Origin: Streptococcus cristatus AS 1.3089
GTDB taxonomy: Bacteria; Bacillota; Bacilli; Lactobacillales; Streptococcaceae
Direction of reading: 5' to 3'
DNA length: 64,000 nt
Assembly (NCBI RefSeq): GCF_000385925.1
Contig: NC_021175.1
Coordinates: 1,962,213 to 2,026,212 of the forward strand
Shown: positions 8,021-15,939 of the stretch, in pieces
Position numbering within the stretch: position 1 is the stretch's first letter
Layout of the letters: every line of letters begins with the position of its first letter
Position numbers and translations under genes: made by a program
The notes under the pieces: model-generated
What the model saw: only the letters and a program-made list of their open reading frames with translations
What the model was told of the DNA's origin: nothing
Databases searched by the model: none

Positions 8021-8908
8021 ATGAAATTTACCATTACCATCCCCGCAAGCCTACCTTCAATGACCGTCAAAGAATTACTAGAGGACCAACTGCTCATTCC
8101 TCGCAAGATTCGGCACTTTCTCCGAACTAAGAAACACATCTTAGTCAACGGAGAATCCATCCACTGGCAGAACTTGGTCAAGTCTGGCGACAGCATTCAA
8201 CTGACCTTTGACAAAGAGGACTATCCAGAAAAAGAACTCCCTGCTGGCCAACCTCATCTGGTCGAGGAGCTTTATCAGGACGAGCATCTCATCATCGTCA
8301 ATAAGCCCCACGGTATGAAAAGTCACGCCAATGAGCCAACAGAAATAGCTCTGCTCAATCATGTGTCAAGCTATGTCGGCCAGACCTGCTATGTCGTTCA
8401 CCGTCTGGACAAAGAAACCAGTGGTGCTATCCTGTTTGCCAAAAATCCTTTTGTCCTCCCCATTCTCAACCGCCTCTTGGAAAAAAAAGAAATCGCCCGC
8501 GAATATTGGGCCCTTGCCCAAGGGAAATTTCCCAGCAAGACCGTCGTTTACAAAGATAAAATTGGACGCGACCGCCATGACCGACGGAAACGTCTCGTTG
8601 ATCCGAAAAAGGGTCTCTACGCTGAAACTCATGTGACCCGACTCAAGGAGTTTGACAAGGCAACCTTGGTCAAATGCCAATTGAAAACAGGACGGACTCA
8701 CCAAATTCGTGTCCATCTCGCTCATAATGGTCATCCCATCATTGGTGACCCTCTCTACCACCCCCAACCTCAAGGCCGTCTCATGCTCCATGCTCATCGT
8801 CTGACATTCACCCATCCGTTCTCCCTAGAAACCATCAGCGTGGAAGCACCGTCAGAAAGTTTTGAAGCAGAACTCAAACAGCACAGAAGTAAGTCTAGGA
8901 ATGGATAG
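8021..8908 (+). CDS. RluA-family rRNA/tRNA pseudouridine synthase
   Basis: Isomerises uridine to pseudouridine in structured RNA. The 295-residue protein has an S4-like N-terminal region (about 1-65), then the RluA catalytic domain with HRLDKETSG (127-135), where Asp130 is the expected catalytic residue. The C-terminal motif TGRTHQIRVHLAHNGHPIIGD is cut here as TGRTHQIRVH. The exact RNA target (RluD/RluC/YlyB-like) cannot be read from the sequence. It is monocistronic, divergent from pbp2A, and followed by a terminator at 8991-9020. No SD precedes the ATG and the -10 is only 7 bp away. Confidence 0.9.
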   Translation: MKFTITIPASLPSMTVKELLEDQLLIPRKIRHFLRTKKHILVNGESIHWQNLVKSGDSIQLTFDKEDYPEKELPAGQPHLVEELYQDEHLIIVNKPHGMKSHANEPTEIALLNHVSSYVGQTCYVVHRLDKETSGAILFAKNPFVLPILNRLLEKKEIAREYWALAQGKFPSKTVVYKDKIGRDRHDRRKRLVDPKKGLYAETHVTRLKEFDKATLVKCQLKTGRTHQIRVHLAHNGHPIIGDPLYHPQPQGRLMLHAHRLTFTHPFSLETISVEAPSESFEAELKQHRSKSRNG

Positions 8909-9208
8909 CTTACCTGATTGCCGAGTCTCCAAGGCTAGCACTCCAGACACTCAACTAGCTCTCCCTCTAGAAAAATTAAATTTTCCCCAAAAAGACGATT
9001 CCCCACCGGACATCGTCTTTCTTCTTGTCCTCTAACTCGCACCTAACTAGTCCAGATACACACAATCTGCCATCAGACCTTGATAGTCGTCTGACTTTTA
9101 CCAAATTGATTTTCAGTCAATGCGTGATTATTAACGCTGACTGGAACAAACTCCATCTAGCTTTGGATTAATATCTTAGCAAATAAAAATCACAAAGTCA
9201 CAAGAAAA
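8909..9208. other. gene-free 300-bp gap after the pseudouridine synthase
   Basis: No open frame with a plausible ribosome binding site is visible on either strand. The region holds the terminator at 8991-9020 and AT-rich, unstructured sequence up to repeat copy 3. I see no gene remnant I can name. Confidence 0.6.
8991..9020 (+). terminator. terminator after the RluA-type gene
   Basis: The 9-bp perfect arms AAAGACGAT and ATCGTCTTT with a 12-nt loop are followed by a T/C-rich tail (CTTCTTGTCC). They lie about 80 bp downstream of the stop. Confidence 0.65.
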
Positions 9209-9383
9209 GAGGGTGGGACAGAAATCGGTAATTCGTTAGAATTCGATTTCGTCGTCCCACCTCCGCACAGTTGAGTAGGGCTGTAAAAGCTGATGAAATC
9301 AGCCTAGTAGAGCCCACTCAACCACTGCGTCTTGCTCGACAATCCAAAGACAATTGAGAGGCTAGGACTTTTGTCCCAGCCTC
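9209..9383 (-). repeat. 175-bp interspersed stem-loop repeat, copy 3
   Basis: A full copy in the copy-2 orientation. Its CCCAGCCTC end is 6 bp beyond the natural ackA stop (9390-9392). The terminal hairpin reads into TTTTGATT on the plus strand, so it could act as a terminator in that direction. Confidence 0.95.
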
Positions 9384-9389
9384 TTTTGA

Positions 9390-10586
9390 TTATTGATTTT
9401 TAAAGCGTTCTACATCACGCGCAATGACTAAACTCTTCATCTGTCGGGATAACTAGAACTCTGACTTTTAGCAGCTTCTGTTGAGATGTCTCCTGTTGCA
9501 ACCAAAGAAATTCTTCTCTGGATCGACATCGCAGCCAAACCAAGAAATGCCTTCAATGACCATCTTACGAATCGTTACAGAGTTTTCACCGATACCAGCT
9601 GTAAAGATAATAGCATCTGCTCCGTTTAAGACAGCTAAATACTGACCAATGTATTTTTGAATGCGATCTACAAAGATTTCGTTAGCCAACAATGCCTTTT
9701 CATCACCCGCACGCATAGCTGTATGGATGTCCCGCATATCGCTTGAGCTTTCAGAAATCCCCAAAAGTCCAGACTCACGGTTCAGAATTCGACTGATATC
9801 CTCTGGTGTGTTAAAGTCATCTGTATGCTGCATCAAGTAAGGAATAATCGCTGGGTCAATATCACCCGTACGTGTTCCCATCATCACTCCACCAAGAGGC
9901 GTGAAGCCCATAGAAGTATCAACAGACTGGCCACCTTTAACTGCTGTAATAGAAGCACCGTTTCCGATGTGGCAAGTGATGAGTTTCAATTCTTCAATTG
10001 GTTTACCCAAAAGTTTTGCAGCCTCGTGGGCTACATACTCATGGCTAGTCCCGTGCGCTCCGTATTTACGAACCTTATTTTCAGTGTAATACTTGGTTGG
10101 CAATGGATAGCGATAAGCCTTTTCTGGCATAGTTGTGTGGAAAGATGTGTCAAAAACAGCCACACTGGTAATGTTTGGAAGAATTTCCTTGAAAGCACGG
10201 ATACCGTCAGCATTGGCAGGATTGTGCAAAGGAGCCAATAGAGACAACTCTTCAATCTTCTCCAAGACATCGTCCGTCACAAGAGCAGATTCTTTGAAAT
10301 ACTCGCCCCCAGCTACGACACGGTGCCCAACACCTGTGATTTCATCGTAAGATTGAATAATTTCAAACCGTTTCAAATCGTCCAATAAAATCTTAACAGC
10401 CTGAGTGTGGTCAGCAATATCTAAGGTTTGGCGTTCAGAACGATCATTAAATTTAACCGTGGAAATTGAGTCCTTGAGACCGATCCGCTCAATCAAACCT
10501 TTAGCCAGCACTTTTTCCTCTGGCATTGAATAAAGTTGCCATTTTACACTCGAACTTCCAGCATTAATAGAAATAGTTTTTGACAT
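9390..10586 (-). pseudogene. ackA: acetate kinase with three 3'-terminal frameshifts
   Basis: Acetate kinase interconverts acetyl phosphate plus ADP with acetate plus ATP. The first ~360 residues are normal ([12 protein letters not shown] phosphate-binding start, [27 protein letters not shown]). The frame as given then stops at 9468 with the aberrant end NRRHLNRSC. Removing one base from each of three short runs (AA at 9500-9501, TTTT at 9466-9469, AAA at 9430-9432) restores the family C-terminus ([18 protein letters not shown] then LVIARDVERFK) to a TAA at 9390-9392 and a normal 397 residues. All three are extra bases in homopolymers within about 75 bp, so sequencing error is likely. If real, the enzyme has lost its C-terminal helix. 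Confidence 0.9.
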
Positions 10587-10621
10587 CTCGTCACCTCTTT
10601 AAGCGTTTTCAAATTATTATA

Positions 10622-11587
10622 TCAGAAATTTGTTCGAATTTCACTAACTTTGACCCAGTTTTGAAAACTTTCACGAAACTTCAAGATTTCATCCTGACTT
10701 TGCAGGTCCTGCAAAGGGTAGATAAAAGGCTGGATGTCTGATTCGCCTTGTTTCCTTAAGACAAATAGTGTCTTGGCACTCTGACGGCTTGCGAAAATCT
10801 TCTCTGGCAGGGAAATCATTGCCAAGAGCTGGGCGCTAGAAAGCAACCATTTTTTCAGCAGGTGACTCTGAGGGCTTGTCAGCAGATTATTTGGTGCAAG
10901 AAAGATAGCATAGCCTCCCGGTTTCAAATATTTTAGCGACTGCTCCATCAAGAGATGATGGGCGTAGGTATGCTCATCTGGGCTAGCAACCTCATAGCGA
11001 GCAGCTACTGCATCATCGGGATAATAACCCACTGGTAAATCACTGACAATCAAGTCGCTTTCTTTCAGAACCTGAGGCCGCACCGCATCTCCTTGAGCAA
11101 AGTGTGCCTTGGAATTCATGACTTCAGCAATACTGGCAGATAAATCAATCAGTAAGTCGTCAATTTCTAGGCCTAGATAATCCATATTTTTTTGTGTGTG
11201 GTTGAGCAGAGTCTCCGCCAAATTACCTGTTCCACTGCCGATCTCCAGCAAATCAACTCTCTCGTCTTGTGCCAACTGGTCAATCAAAAAACTCAGCAAG
11301 AAGCCGACCGAATCAGGTGTGAACTGATGATTGGCTTGAAGCGGCTCTGTCTGAGAAGCCTTCATAAAAATAAACTGATAAGCCCGCCGCCACTCTTCCT
11401 TGGTCAAATGCAGGGCACGAAGCTTGTCATTGTTTTTCAGAATTTCTTGTAAGTCCGTATCTCCATCCAGATAAATCCCATTTTGCTCAATCAAAGCATC
11501 ATAAAAATTAGTTCCCAGCGCATTTTGGATATTTTGCACGTTTTCTAAAAGCAGGTGAAAAGCTCGTTCTATTTTTTCAAATTTCAT
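10622..11587 (-). CDS. class I SAM-dependent methyltransferase (YtxK-like)
   Basis: A 321-residue protein with an N-terminal helical region (1-105) and a Rossmann methyltransferase domain. Motif I is LLEIGSGTGN (113-122), and SDLPVGYYP (182-190) replaces the NPPY-type catalytic loop of DNA/RNA N-methyltransferases. It resembles the YtxK family linked to comG operons in Firmicutes. The substrate is unknown. It follows comYG after a terminator and precedes ackA by 35 bp, with GGAGG before the ATG. Partial read-through from the competence operon is plausible. The Asp in place of Asn in the NPPY position means it may not be a DNA methylase. Confidence 0.85.
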   Translation of the reverse strand: MKFEKIERAFHLLLENVQNIQNALGTNFYDALIEQNGIYLDGDTDLQEILKNNDKLRALHLTKEEWRRAYQFIFMKASQTEPLQANHQFTPDSVGFLLSFLIDQLAQDERVDLLEIGSGTGNLAETLLNHTQKNMDYLGLEIDDLLIDLSASIAEVMNSKAHFAQGDAVRPQVLKESDLIVSDLPVGYYPDDAVAARYEVASPDEHTYAHHLLMEQSLKYLKPGGYAIFLAPNNLLTSPQSHLLKKWLLSSAQLLAMISLPEKIFASRQSAKTLFVLRKQGESDIQPFIYPLQDLQSQDEILKFRESFQNWVKVSEIRTNF

Positions 11588-11613
11588 GGCATCCTCCGTT
11601 GTCTTATGATACC

Positions 11614-11639
11614 AAAAAGAAGCCCTCTTTCCAAGGGCT
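11614..11639 (-). terminator. terminator of the comY operon
   Basis: On the minus strand the AGCCCT and AGGGCT arms (11621-11639) are followed by TCTTTTT (plus 11614-11620). It separates comYG from the methyltransferase gene. Confidence 0.75.
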
Positions 11640-11667
11640 ATCGGATTACAAATCTTTTACATTTATA

Positions 11668-12075
11668 TTAGTTGCTTCTCTTGTCAGTTGAAGGAGAGGG
11701 CTCTTTACTTTCTTTAGCATTTTTGGAGTCTTTGCCATCTTTTGCATCTTTAGCCTTCTTTTCTGGCTCCTTTTTACTCTCAAAATAGAAAGAATAGCTC
11801 TTCTGATTGGCGAGTTGGCTGCTAACTTCCAGTATATTTCCCTGCCTGCGATAATGGGTGCTCCCTTTGTCAAAGGTTAATTGTCCACTCTCCTCTGTGA
11901 CAGTCTCCTTGGTCAAAACAGCCAAGGCATAGGCTTCTGCCCGCTCCCGATTAGCTTGAAAGAGGCGCTGATTGGTCACCTGCCGATTCAGATAAAACTG
12001 CAAGAGCAAGCTGAAGACCGCTGCCATGAAGAGGGCGTAGAGCAAGATGCCTGCCTTAACTTTTATCTTGGACAC
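11668..12075 (-). CDS. comYG: competence pilus minor component ComYG/ComGG
   Basis: The last gene of the com pilus operon; minor pseudopilin-like protein needed for DNA uptake. It has 135 residues with a hydrophobic N-terminal helix (about 8-27, [20 protein letters not shown]) and lacks the classical prepilin Glu+5 motif, as is usual for ComGG. The C-terminus is a long lysine/serine-rich, low-complexity tail (about 102-135). It overlaps comYF by 20 bp. Identity rests mainly on position and the N-terminal helix. Confidence 0.85.
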   Translation of the reverse strand: MSKIKVKAGILLYALFMAAVFSLLLQFYLNRQVTNQRLFQANRERAEAYALAVLTKETVTEESGQLTFDKGSTHYRRQGNILEVSSQLANQKSYSFYFESKKEPEKKAKDAKDGKDSKNAKESKEPSPSTDKRSN

Positions 12076-12493
12076 GATAAATGTACTCTCTTTCTAAATC
12101 ATTTTCAAACTGGAAACGAAAGCGGACAAGATTCCCCTTTTGAGTAATCGGAGCAGCCTTGAGCCCATAAACCATGGGCTGATAGCCACGTCCCGAAGCA
12201 TCCGTCTTGCGGAAATCATCACTCCTAGATTTTCCTAAAGCTATATTTTTGCCATCCTGTTTGACGTAGATTTTGTCGTTTTCGACCCTGTCAAATTGGC
12301 TGCGCGATAGCTCTGTCTCTAACTGATCGACAAATAAGAGCCATTCCTGCTGCTTATTTTCCTGTTGCTGTCGCAGTTCAAAAGCCAGAAGCTTGGTCAG
12401 CGACTGAAAGACTAGCATACTACCACTCAAGACCAGCAGAGCAACTAGCGTTTCTAAAAGTGTAAAAGCTTTGATTTTAACGTTTTTTAACAC
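12056..12493 (-). CDS. comYF: competence minor pseudopilin ComYF/ComGF
   Basis: A 145-residue type IV pilin-like protein with prepilin signature [17 protein letters not shown] near residues 8-24: a hydrophobic helix with Glu at +5 of the mature protein, cut by prepilin peptidase ComC/PilD. The C-terminal globular part has the ComGF-like segment [17 protein letters not shown]. It overlaps comYE by 17 bp and comYG by 20 bp, implying translational coupling. It is part of the DNA-uptake pilus tip complex. Confidence 0.9.
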   Translation of the reverse strand: MLKNVKIKAFTLLETLVALLVLSGSMLVFQSLTKLLAFELRQQQENKQQEWLLFVDQLETELSRSQFDRVENDKIYVKQDGKNIALGKSRSDDFRKTDASGRGYQPMVYGLKAAPITQKGNLVRFRFQFENDLEREYIYRVQDKS

Positions 12494-12746
12494 TGAGCAC
12501 CTTCTCCTCTTGGTGGTAGACGGTTAATTGCTGGTCGGTCTTGACTTGACGGACTGTGATGCCGTTGACCGTTAGATTTTCCTGCCCCGTCTGCATGGCC
12601 ATCCGAGCAACACGCAGCACTTCCTCCTCCTGCAATAAACGAGTCTGTTCCTGCCGCGACTGACTAATCTGGCCAAGCAGGAGGCTGGCAATAGCTGCAA
12701 AAACCGCCATTGCCACCAGAGCCTCCAGCAAAATGCTAGCCTTCAT
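12477..12746 (-). CDS. comYE: competence minor pseudopilin ComYE/ComGE
   Basis: An 89-residue pseudopilin. I start it at the ATG giving [21 protein letters not shown], which places the prepilin helix at the N-terminus; the open frame extends 58 codons further upstream, antisense-like inside comYD. It overlaps comYD by 11 bp and comYF by 17 bp. The role is as a minor subunit of the transformation pilus. Short and poorly conserved, it is assigned from the prepilin helix and operon position. Confidence 0.85.
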   Translation of the reverse strand: MKASILLEALVAMAVFAAIASLLLGQISQSRQEQTRLLQEEEVLRVARMAMQTGQENLTVNGITVRQVKTDQQLTVYHQEEKVLSVKKR

Positions 12747-13170
12747 TCGTCGTCTTTTTAAATTTTCCGTTGCCAATATAAAGCTGGTAAACAACCCTTT
12801 TATCCTCCGTTTGAAAAACAATCTTGCTGAGCGAAGAATTCCCGCCAGCCTGATCAAACTGAATGGTCTGAGGAGCATGCTCCTGCAAGGTCTTGGGAAA
12901 CTCCACCTGCTGGTAGCCATTGGAAATCTTACGCTCCGAAATGGTCAGCTTTATCTTTTCATGCCCAGCCAGACTCAGCTTTTGACTCTCCTGATAAAGA
13001 TGCTCAAATTCCAGGAAAAATAATTGCTCCTGCACTTGATTGAAACCAGCCTGAACAGAGCCAGATAGACCTAATAAAATGAAGCTGACCACAAATAGAG
13101 CCAGGAGACTTTCCAGCAGCGTAAAAGCCTTAATCCGCAACTGCACGAGCTTCACTACTGTTTTTTCCAT
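12736..13170 (-). CDS. comYD: competence minor pseudopilin ComYD/ComGD
   Basis: 144 residues from the ATG at 13170 ([22 protein letters not shown]). The prepilin motif KAFTLLESLLALFVVSFILLG provides the cleavage site, Glu+5 and TM helix. An AAGG sits 8 bp before the start. It overlaps the end of comYC by 41 bp, a long overlap that is typical of this operon. A minor pilin of the competence pilus. Confidence 0.9.
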   Translation of the reverse strand: MEKTVVKLVQLRIKAFTLLESLLALFVVSFILLGLSGSVQAGFNQVQEQLFFLEFEHLYQESQKLSLAGHEKIKLTISERKISNGYQQVEFPKTLQEHAPQTIQFDQAGGNSSLSKIVFQTEDKRVVYQLYIGNGKFKKTTNEG

Positions 13171-13447
13171 AGTAAGCCTTATAGGATGCCACCTGCTTAT
13201 CGGTAATCCGACCATCAGCAACCAATTTTCCTAGAGTAGCTTTTTCATTAACATTCTTCAATTCATAAAGCTCAGCCTGACTTTCTACCACCTTGACTAC
13301 GGCCGCATTGCCGCTTTCTGAGATAGTATCCTTTTGCTTAGTCAAATTCGGAACAAACAAGAGCATCAAGACGCTGATGATTAACAGGACAACTAACATT
13401 TCCACCAGAGTGAAGGCTTTAACCTTCAAAGCTTTTAATTTTTTCAT
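13130..13447 (-). CDS. comYC: major competence pseudopilin ComYC/ComGC
   Basis: The major subunit of the transformation pilus. It has 105 residues from the ATG at 13447 (MKKLKALKVKAFTLVEMLVV). The prepilin peptidase motif KAFTLVEMLVVLLIISVL is near-consensus for ComGC. The C-terminal ~50 residues form the small globular head. The ATG overlaps the comYB stop in an ATGA arrangement, indicating translational coupling. The longer upstream open frame lacks a ribosome site and is not used. Confidence 0.95.
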   Translation of the reverse strand: MKKLKALKVKAFTLVEMLVVLLIISVLMLLFVPNLTKQKDTISESGNAAVVKVVESQAELYELKNVNEKATLGKLVADGRITDKQVASYKAYYGKNSSEARAVAD

Positions 13448-14460
13448 AATTGAATCTCCATATTCTGATAAATTGGCAGCAACATGGCTGCATAAAGTAA
13501 AACGATCACGAGGGCGACAAAGACAAAGACGAGAGGCTGAATCAAATTCATGGCACGATTGATTCTCAGGAAAAACTCTTCCCAAGTCTTTTCGGCATAT
13601 AGCTCCAATTCGTCGCCCAACTTGGACTTGACCTCGCCGTATTCAATGATTAAGGCCAACTCTTTCTTAAAGAAGGGATAGGTCCCGACCTTCTCGGCAT
13701 AACCCTGACCTGCACCTAGAGCCGCCTCCAAGTCTCGCCCCAGCTCCTGAAAGAGCTGAGACGGCTGGTCCTGCATGATGAGAAAAATCTGACTCAATTC
13801 CAGCCCTTGCCCAATCATATTGCCCCATTCACGCGCATAGTAGGCTGTCAGATAGGCCCGCACTAAGGTGCCAACAAAAGGAAACTTGGCCAAACAACTG
13901 AAAAATCCCATCTTAGAGCTCTTGCGATAATAGAACCAGCCACTGCAAATCAGCAAGCCCAGCACCAGAACACCTCCCAAAAAGATTTGCGGTAGATAAT
14001 GAATGAACTGAGTGGCCATATTTTGACTATCCAGCTGAGGCAGAAGGTAGTTGCGCAAGCCCAGCATAATTAGCACCAAAAACCCAAGCAGCATCAAGGG
14101 ATAAGTCCCCACCTCAACCAATTTCTTACGGACTTTCGAAAGATTTTCTAAATAATCTTCGATTTTACCCAAACTAAGATTTAGATTTCCATGCAGCTCT
14201 GATAAAGACAGCTGGGTGACCACATTATCTGAAAAGCCCAAACGCTTCATAATCTGCGAAAACGACTGGCCAGCAGCCAAACCCGAACGCATTTCTGAGA
14301 CATAAATTTCTTCTAAAAGGGCACTTCGGCGCAGGAAGTCGACAATCTCCGCCAAATGAAAACCACTGGTAAAGAGATTACGAAACAGCTCGATAATCTT
14401 CTTTTGCTTAGGCGTAGATAATTTTTTCCGCCTGCCTTTGATCAGCTGTGATATGTCCAT
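13444..14460 (-). CDS. comYB: competence pilus assembly platform protein ComYB/ComGB
   Basis: The polytopic inner-membrane platform (GspF/PilC family) on which the competence pilus is assembled. I start it at MDISQLIKGRRKK (ATG 14460), about 338 residues; the frame remains open to a TTG at 14529, inside comYA. Three TM clusters are visible: PLMLLGFLVLIMLGL, IFLGGVLVLGLLICSGWFYY (written here in part) and the C-terminal LVFVFVALVIVLLYAAMLL. It overlaps comYA by about 53 bp. Start choice is less certain than identity. Confidence 0.92.
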   Translation of the reverse strand: MDISQLIKGRRKKLSTPKQKKIIELFRNLFTSGFHLAEIVDFLRRSALLEEIYVSEMRSGLAAGQSFSQIMKRLGFSDNVVTQLSLSELHGNLNLSLGKIEDYLENLSKVRKKLVEVGTYPLMLLGFLVLIMLGLRNYLLPQLDSQNMATQFIHYLPQIFLGGVLVLGLLICSGWFYYRKSSKMGFFSCLAKFPFVGTLVRAYLTAYYAREWGNMIGQGLELSQIFLIMQDQPSQLFQELGRDLEAALGAGQGYAEKVGTYPFFKKELALIIEYGEVKSKLGDELELYAEKTWEEFFLRINRAMNLIQPLVFVFVALVIVLLYAAMLLPIYQNMEIQL

Positions 14461-15349
14461 CTGCAAAAAGCTGGTCAATCTGCTGGTTCCAGAGACTGGC
14501 TTCGTGCTTTTGATAGTCTTGGTTGACAAAGTCGATCACACCTCCTCCCCCGATTAAGCGCTGATAACAAACGCCCTGTAACACCATGCGCAGCTCGTCC
14601 TCACTGACACCCAGCTCCAGCAGGCGCTCATACACTCCGCGAATGCTCTTGGCATGGATAGTTGAAAAGACTGTGGCGCCTGTCAAACTAGCCCTTACCA
14701 CCGCACGAGCCGTTTCTTGGTCGCGGATTTCACCGATAATCAAGAGATCTGGTCGGTGACGTAGAGATAGCTTGATGAGGCTGTCGTAGGTCATGCCGAT
14801 GGTTTCATTCAGTTGAAGCTGGAGCATGTTTTCCTGCTTGATTTCAACAGGGTCTTCGATAGACATGACCTGTTGCTGCCCAAATCTCATCTGAGCCAGC
14901 TGGTGCATCAGCGTCGTCTTTCCACTGCCAACTGGCCCTGAAAACAGATAAAGGCCGCGAGAATTTACTTTTTTACGAAGATCAGGCAGATTGTCAAACC
15001 AGAAACGCAACTCACGCTCCTCATCGTGTAAGAGCCGAATCACCAGACTCTCATAGCCACGGTAATCGCCGACAGTTGATAGACGAAGCGAGACCGTCAC
15101 ATCTCCACAATCATAATCGCAGGAGCCTAGCTGGCTGCGCCTCTTCTCTCCAACATTCATGCCCGAGACAAACTTAAAATGGCTGATGACTGACGACAGT
15201 AAATCAAAATCATAGGTCTGAATAAAACGCCGCTCATCCCCCACCCGCATATAAAGCTCATAGCAGGAACTCTTGGGAATCAGATAGATATCTTGGGCCG
15301 CTTCCTGCCTGGCCAATTGAATCATTTCCTTTGCAATTTTTTGAACCAT
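14408..15349 (-). CDS. comYA: competence pilus assembly ATPase ComYA/ComGA
   Basis: A cytoplasmic type II/IV secretion ATPase that powers pilus extension for DNA uptake. It has 313 residues: an N-terminal domain (1-125), Walker A SGPVGSGKTT (137-146), an Asp box, and a Walker B/His-box region RPDLLIIGEIRDQETA and GATVFSTIHA. It is the first gene of comYA-G, starts with ATG behind AGGAGG, and follows a CIN box at 15368-15375, so it belongs to the late (ComX-dependent) competence genes. Confidence 0.97.
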   Translation of the reverse strand: MVQKIAKEMIQLARQEAAQDIYLIPKSSCYELYMRVGDERRFIQTYDFDLLSSVISHFKFVSGMNVGEKRRSQLGSCDYDCGDVTVSLRLSTVGDYRGYESLVIRLLHDEERELRFWFDNLPDLRKKVNSRGLYLFSGPVGSGKTTLMHQLAQMRFGQQQVMSIEDPVEIKQENMLQLQLNETIGMTYDSLIKLSLRHRPDLLIIGEIRDQETARAVVRASLTGATVFSTIHAKSIRGVYERLLELGVSEDELRMVLQGVCYQRLIGGGGVIDFVNQDYQKHEASLWNQQIDQLFADGHITADQRQAEKIIYA

Positions 15350-15367
15350 AAGTCCTCCTCACCTTAC

Positions 15368-15375
15368 TATTCGCA
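15368..15375 (-). promoter_or_regulatory. ComX-dependent CIN box (combox) of the comY operon
   Basis: TGCGAATA on the minus strand matches the late-competence consensus TACGAATA at 7 of 8 positions. It is preceded by a long T-rich tract and lies 18 bp before the comYA ATG. The sequence from the box to the ribosome site is almost identical to that upstream of cinA (48028-48035). Confidence 0.9.
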
Positions 15376-15433
15376 CAAAAAGAGAAAAAATAAAAAAGAA
15401 TGAAGAAATTTTCTCCATTCTTTGACTTTTATC

Positions 15434-15805
15434 CTACCTAGCCCGCACTTTTATTTTGCAAATACGGTGTTTTTCAGTGGCATTTTGCTTGCGGTAGCCT
15501 GGACGATACTTGGTCTTGGGGATCTTGCGTTCATTTTCTAACAAAAGCAGGGAGTGGTATTGCTGAATCTCTTCATTGCACTCCTCACACCAACGTTGAT
15601 CGGTCGGATCCCAGAAAATCGTCATCAGATCACTGCGGCTTTTATAAAGTGGCGACGCCTCAGACATCTCTAGCCAGCGGTTCTTATAGTATTTGAGGGC
15701 GGTATAATAATCATCGAAATACCTTTTCTCAATGATATCCTCCTCCCAACCGTCTAAAAACCACCAGGGCTCATAATCGCCATACATTTCTATTACGCTG
15801 TACAT
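15434..15805 (-). CDS. DUF1033 family protein
   Basis: A 123-residue soluble, aromatic and charged protein (MYSVIEMYGDYEPWWFLDGWE...) with the DUF1033 pattern: a WWF N-terminal segment, a tyrosine-rich YYTALKYYKNRW region, a CEEC pair (residues 73-76) and a basic C-terminal tail. The function is unknown. In streptococci this family is commonly found just upstream of comYA. The gap to the comYA CIN box is short and no terminator is obvious, so read-through is possible. An AT-rich -10-like element lies around 15826. Confidence 0.85.
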   Translation of the reverse strand: MYSVIEMYGDYEPWWFLDGWEEDIIEKRYFDDYYTALKYYKNRWLEMSEASPLYKSRSDLMTIFWDPTDQRWCEECNEEIQQYHSLLLLENERKIPKTKYRPGYRKQNATEKHRICKIKVRAR

Positions 15806-15915
15806 ACCTGTCCCCTTTTGTATCCTATATTATATATAAATCTCTTTGATAATGAAACTATTTTGCTCGTGGGCCCTATAATAGTTCGTTTCTCATCAAA
15901 GAAAAGTAAAGAAAC

Positions 15916-15933
15916 AAAAGGGAGTGTCCTTTT
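15916..15933. terminator. bidirectional terminator after the CapA-like gene
   Basis: The arms AAAAGG (15916-15921) and CCTTTT (15928-15933) around a 6-nt loop carry T-rich flanks on both strands. The element is short but well placed 6 bp beyond the capA-like stop. Confidence 0.6.
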
Positions 15934-15939
15934 TTGTGC

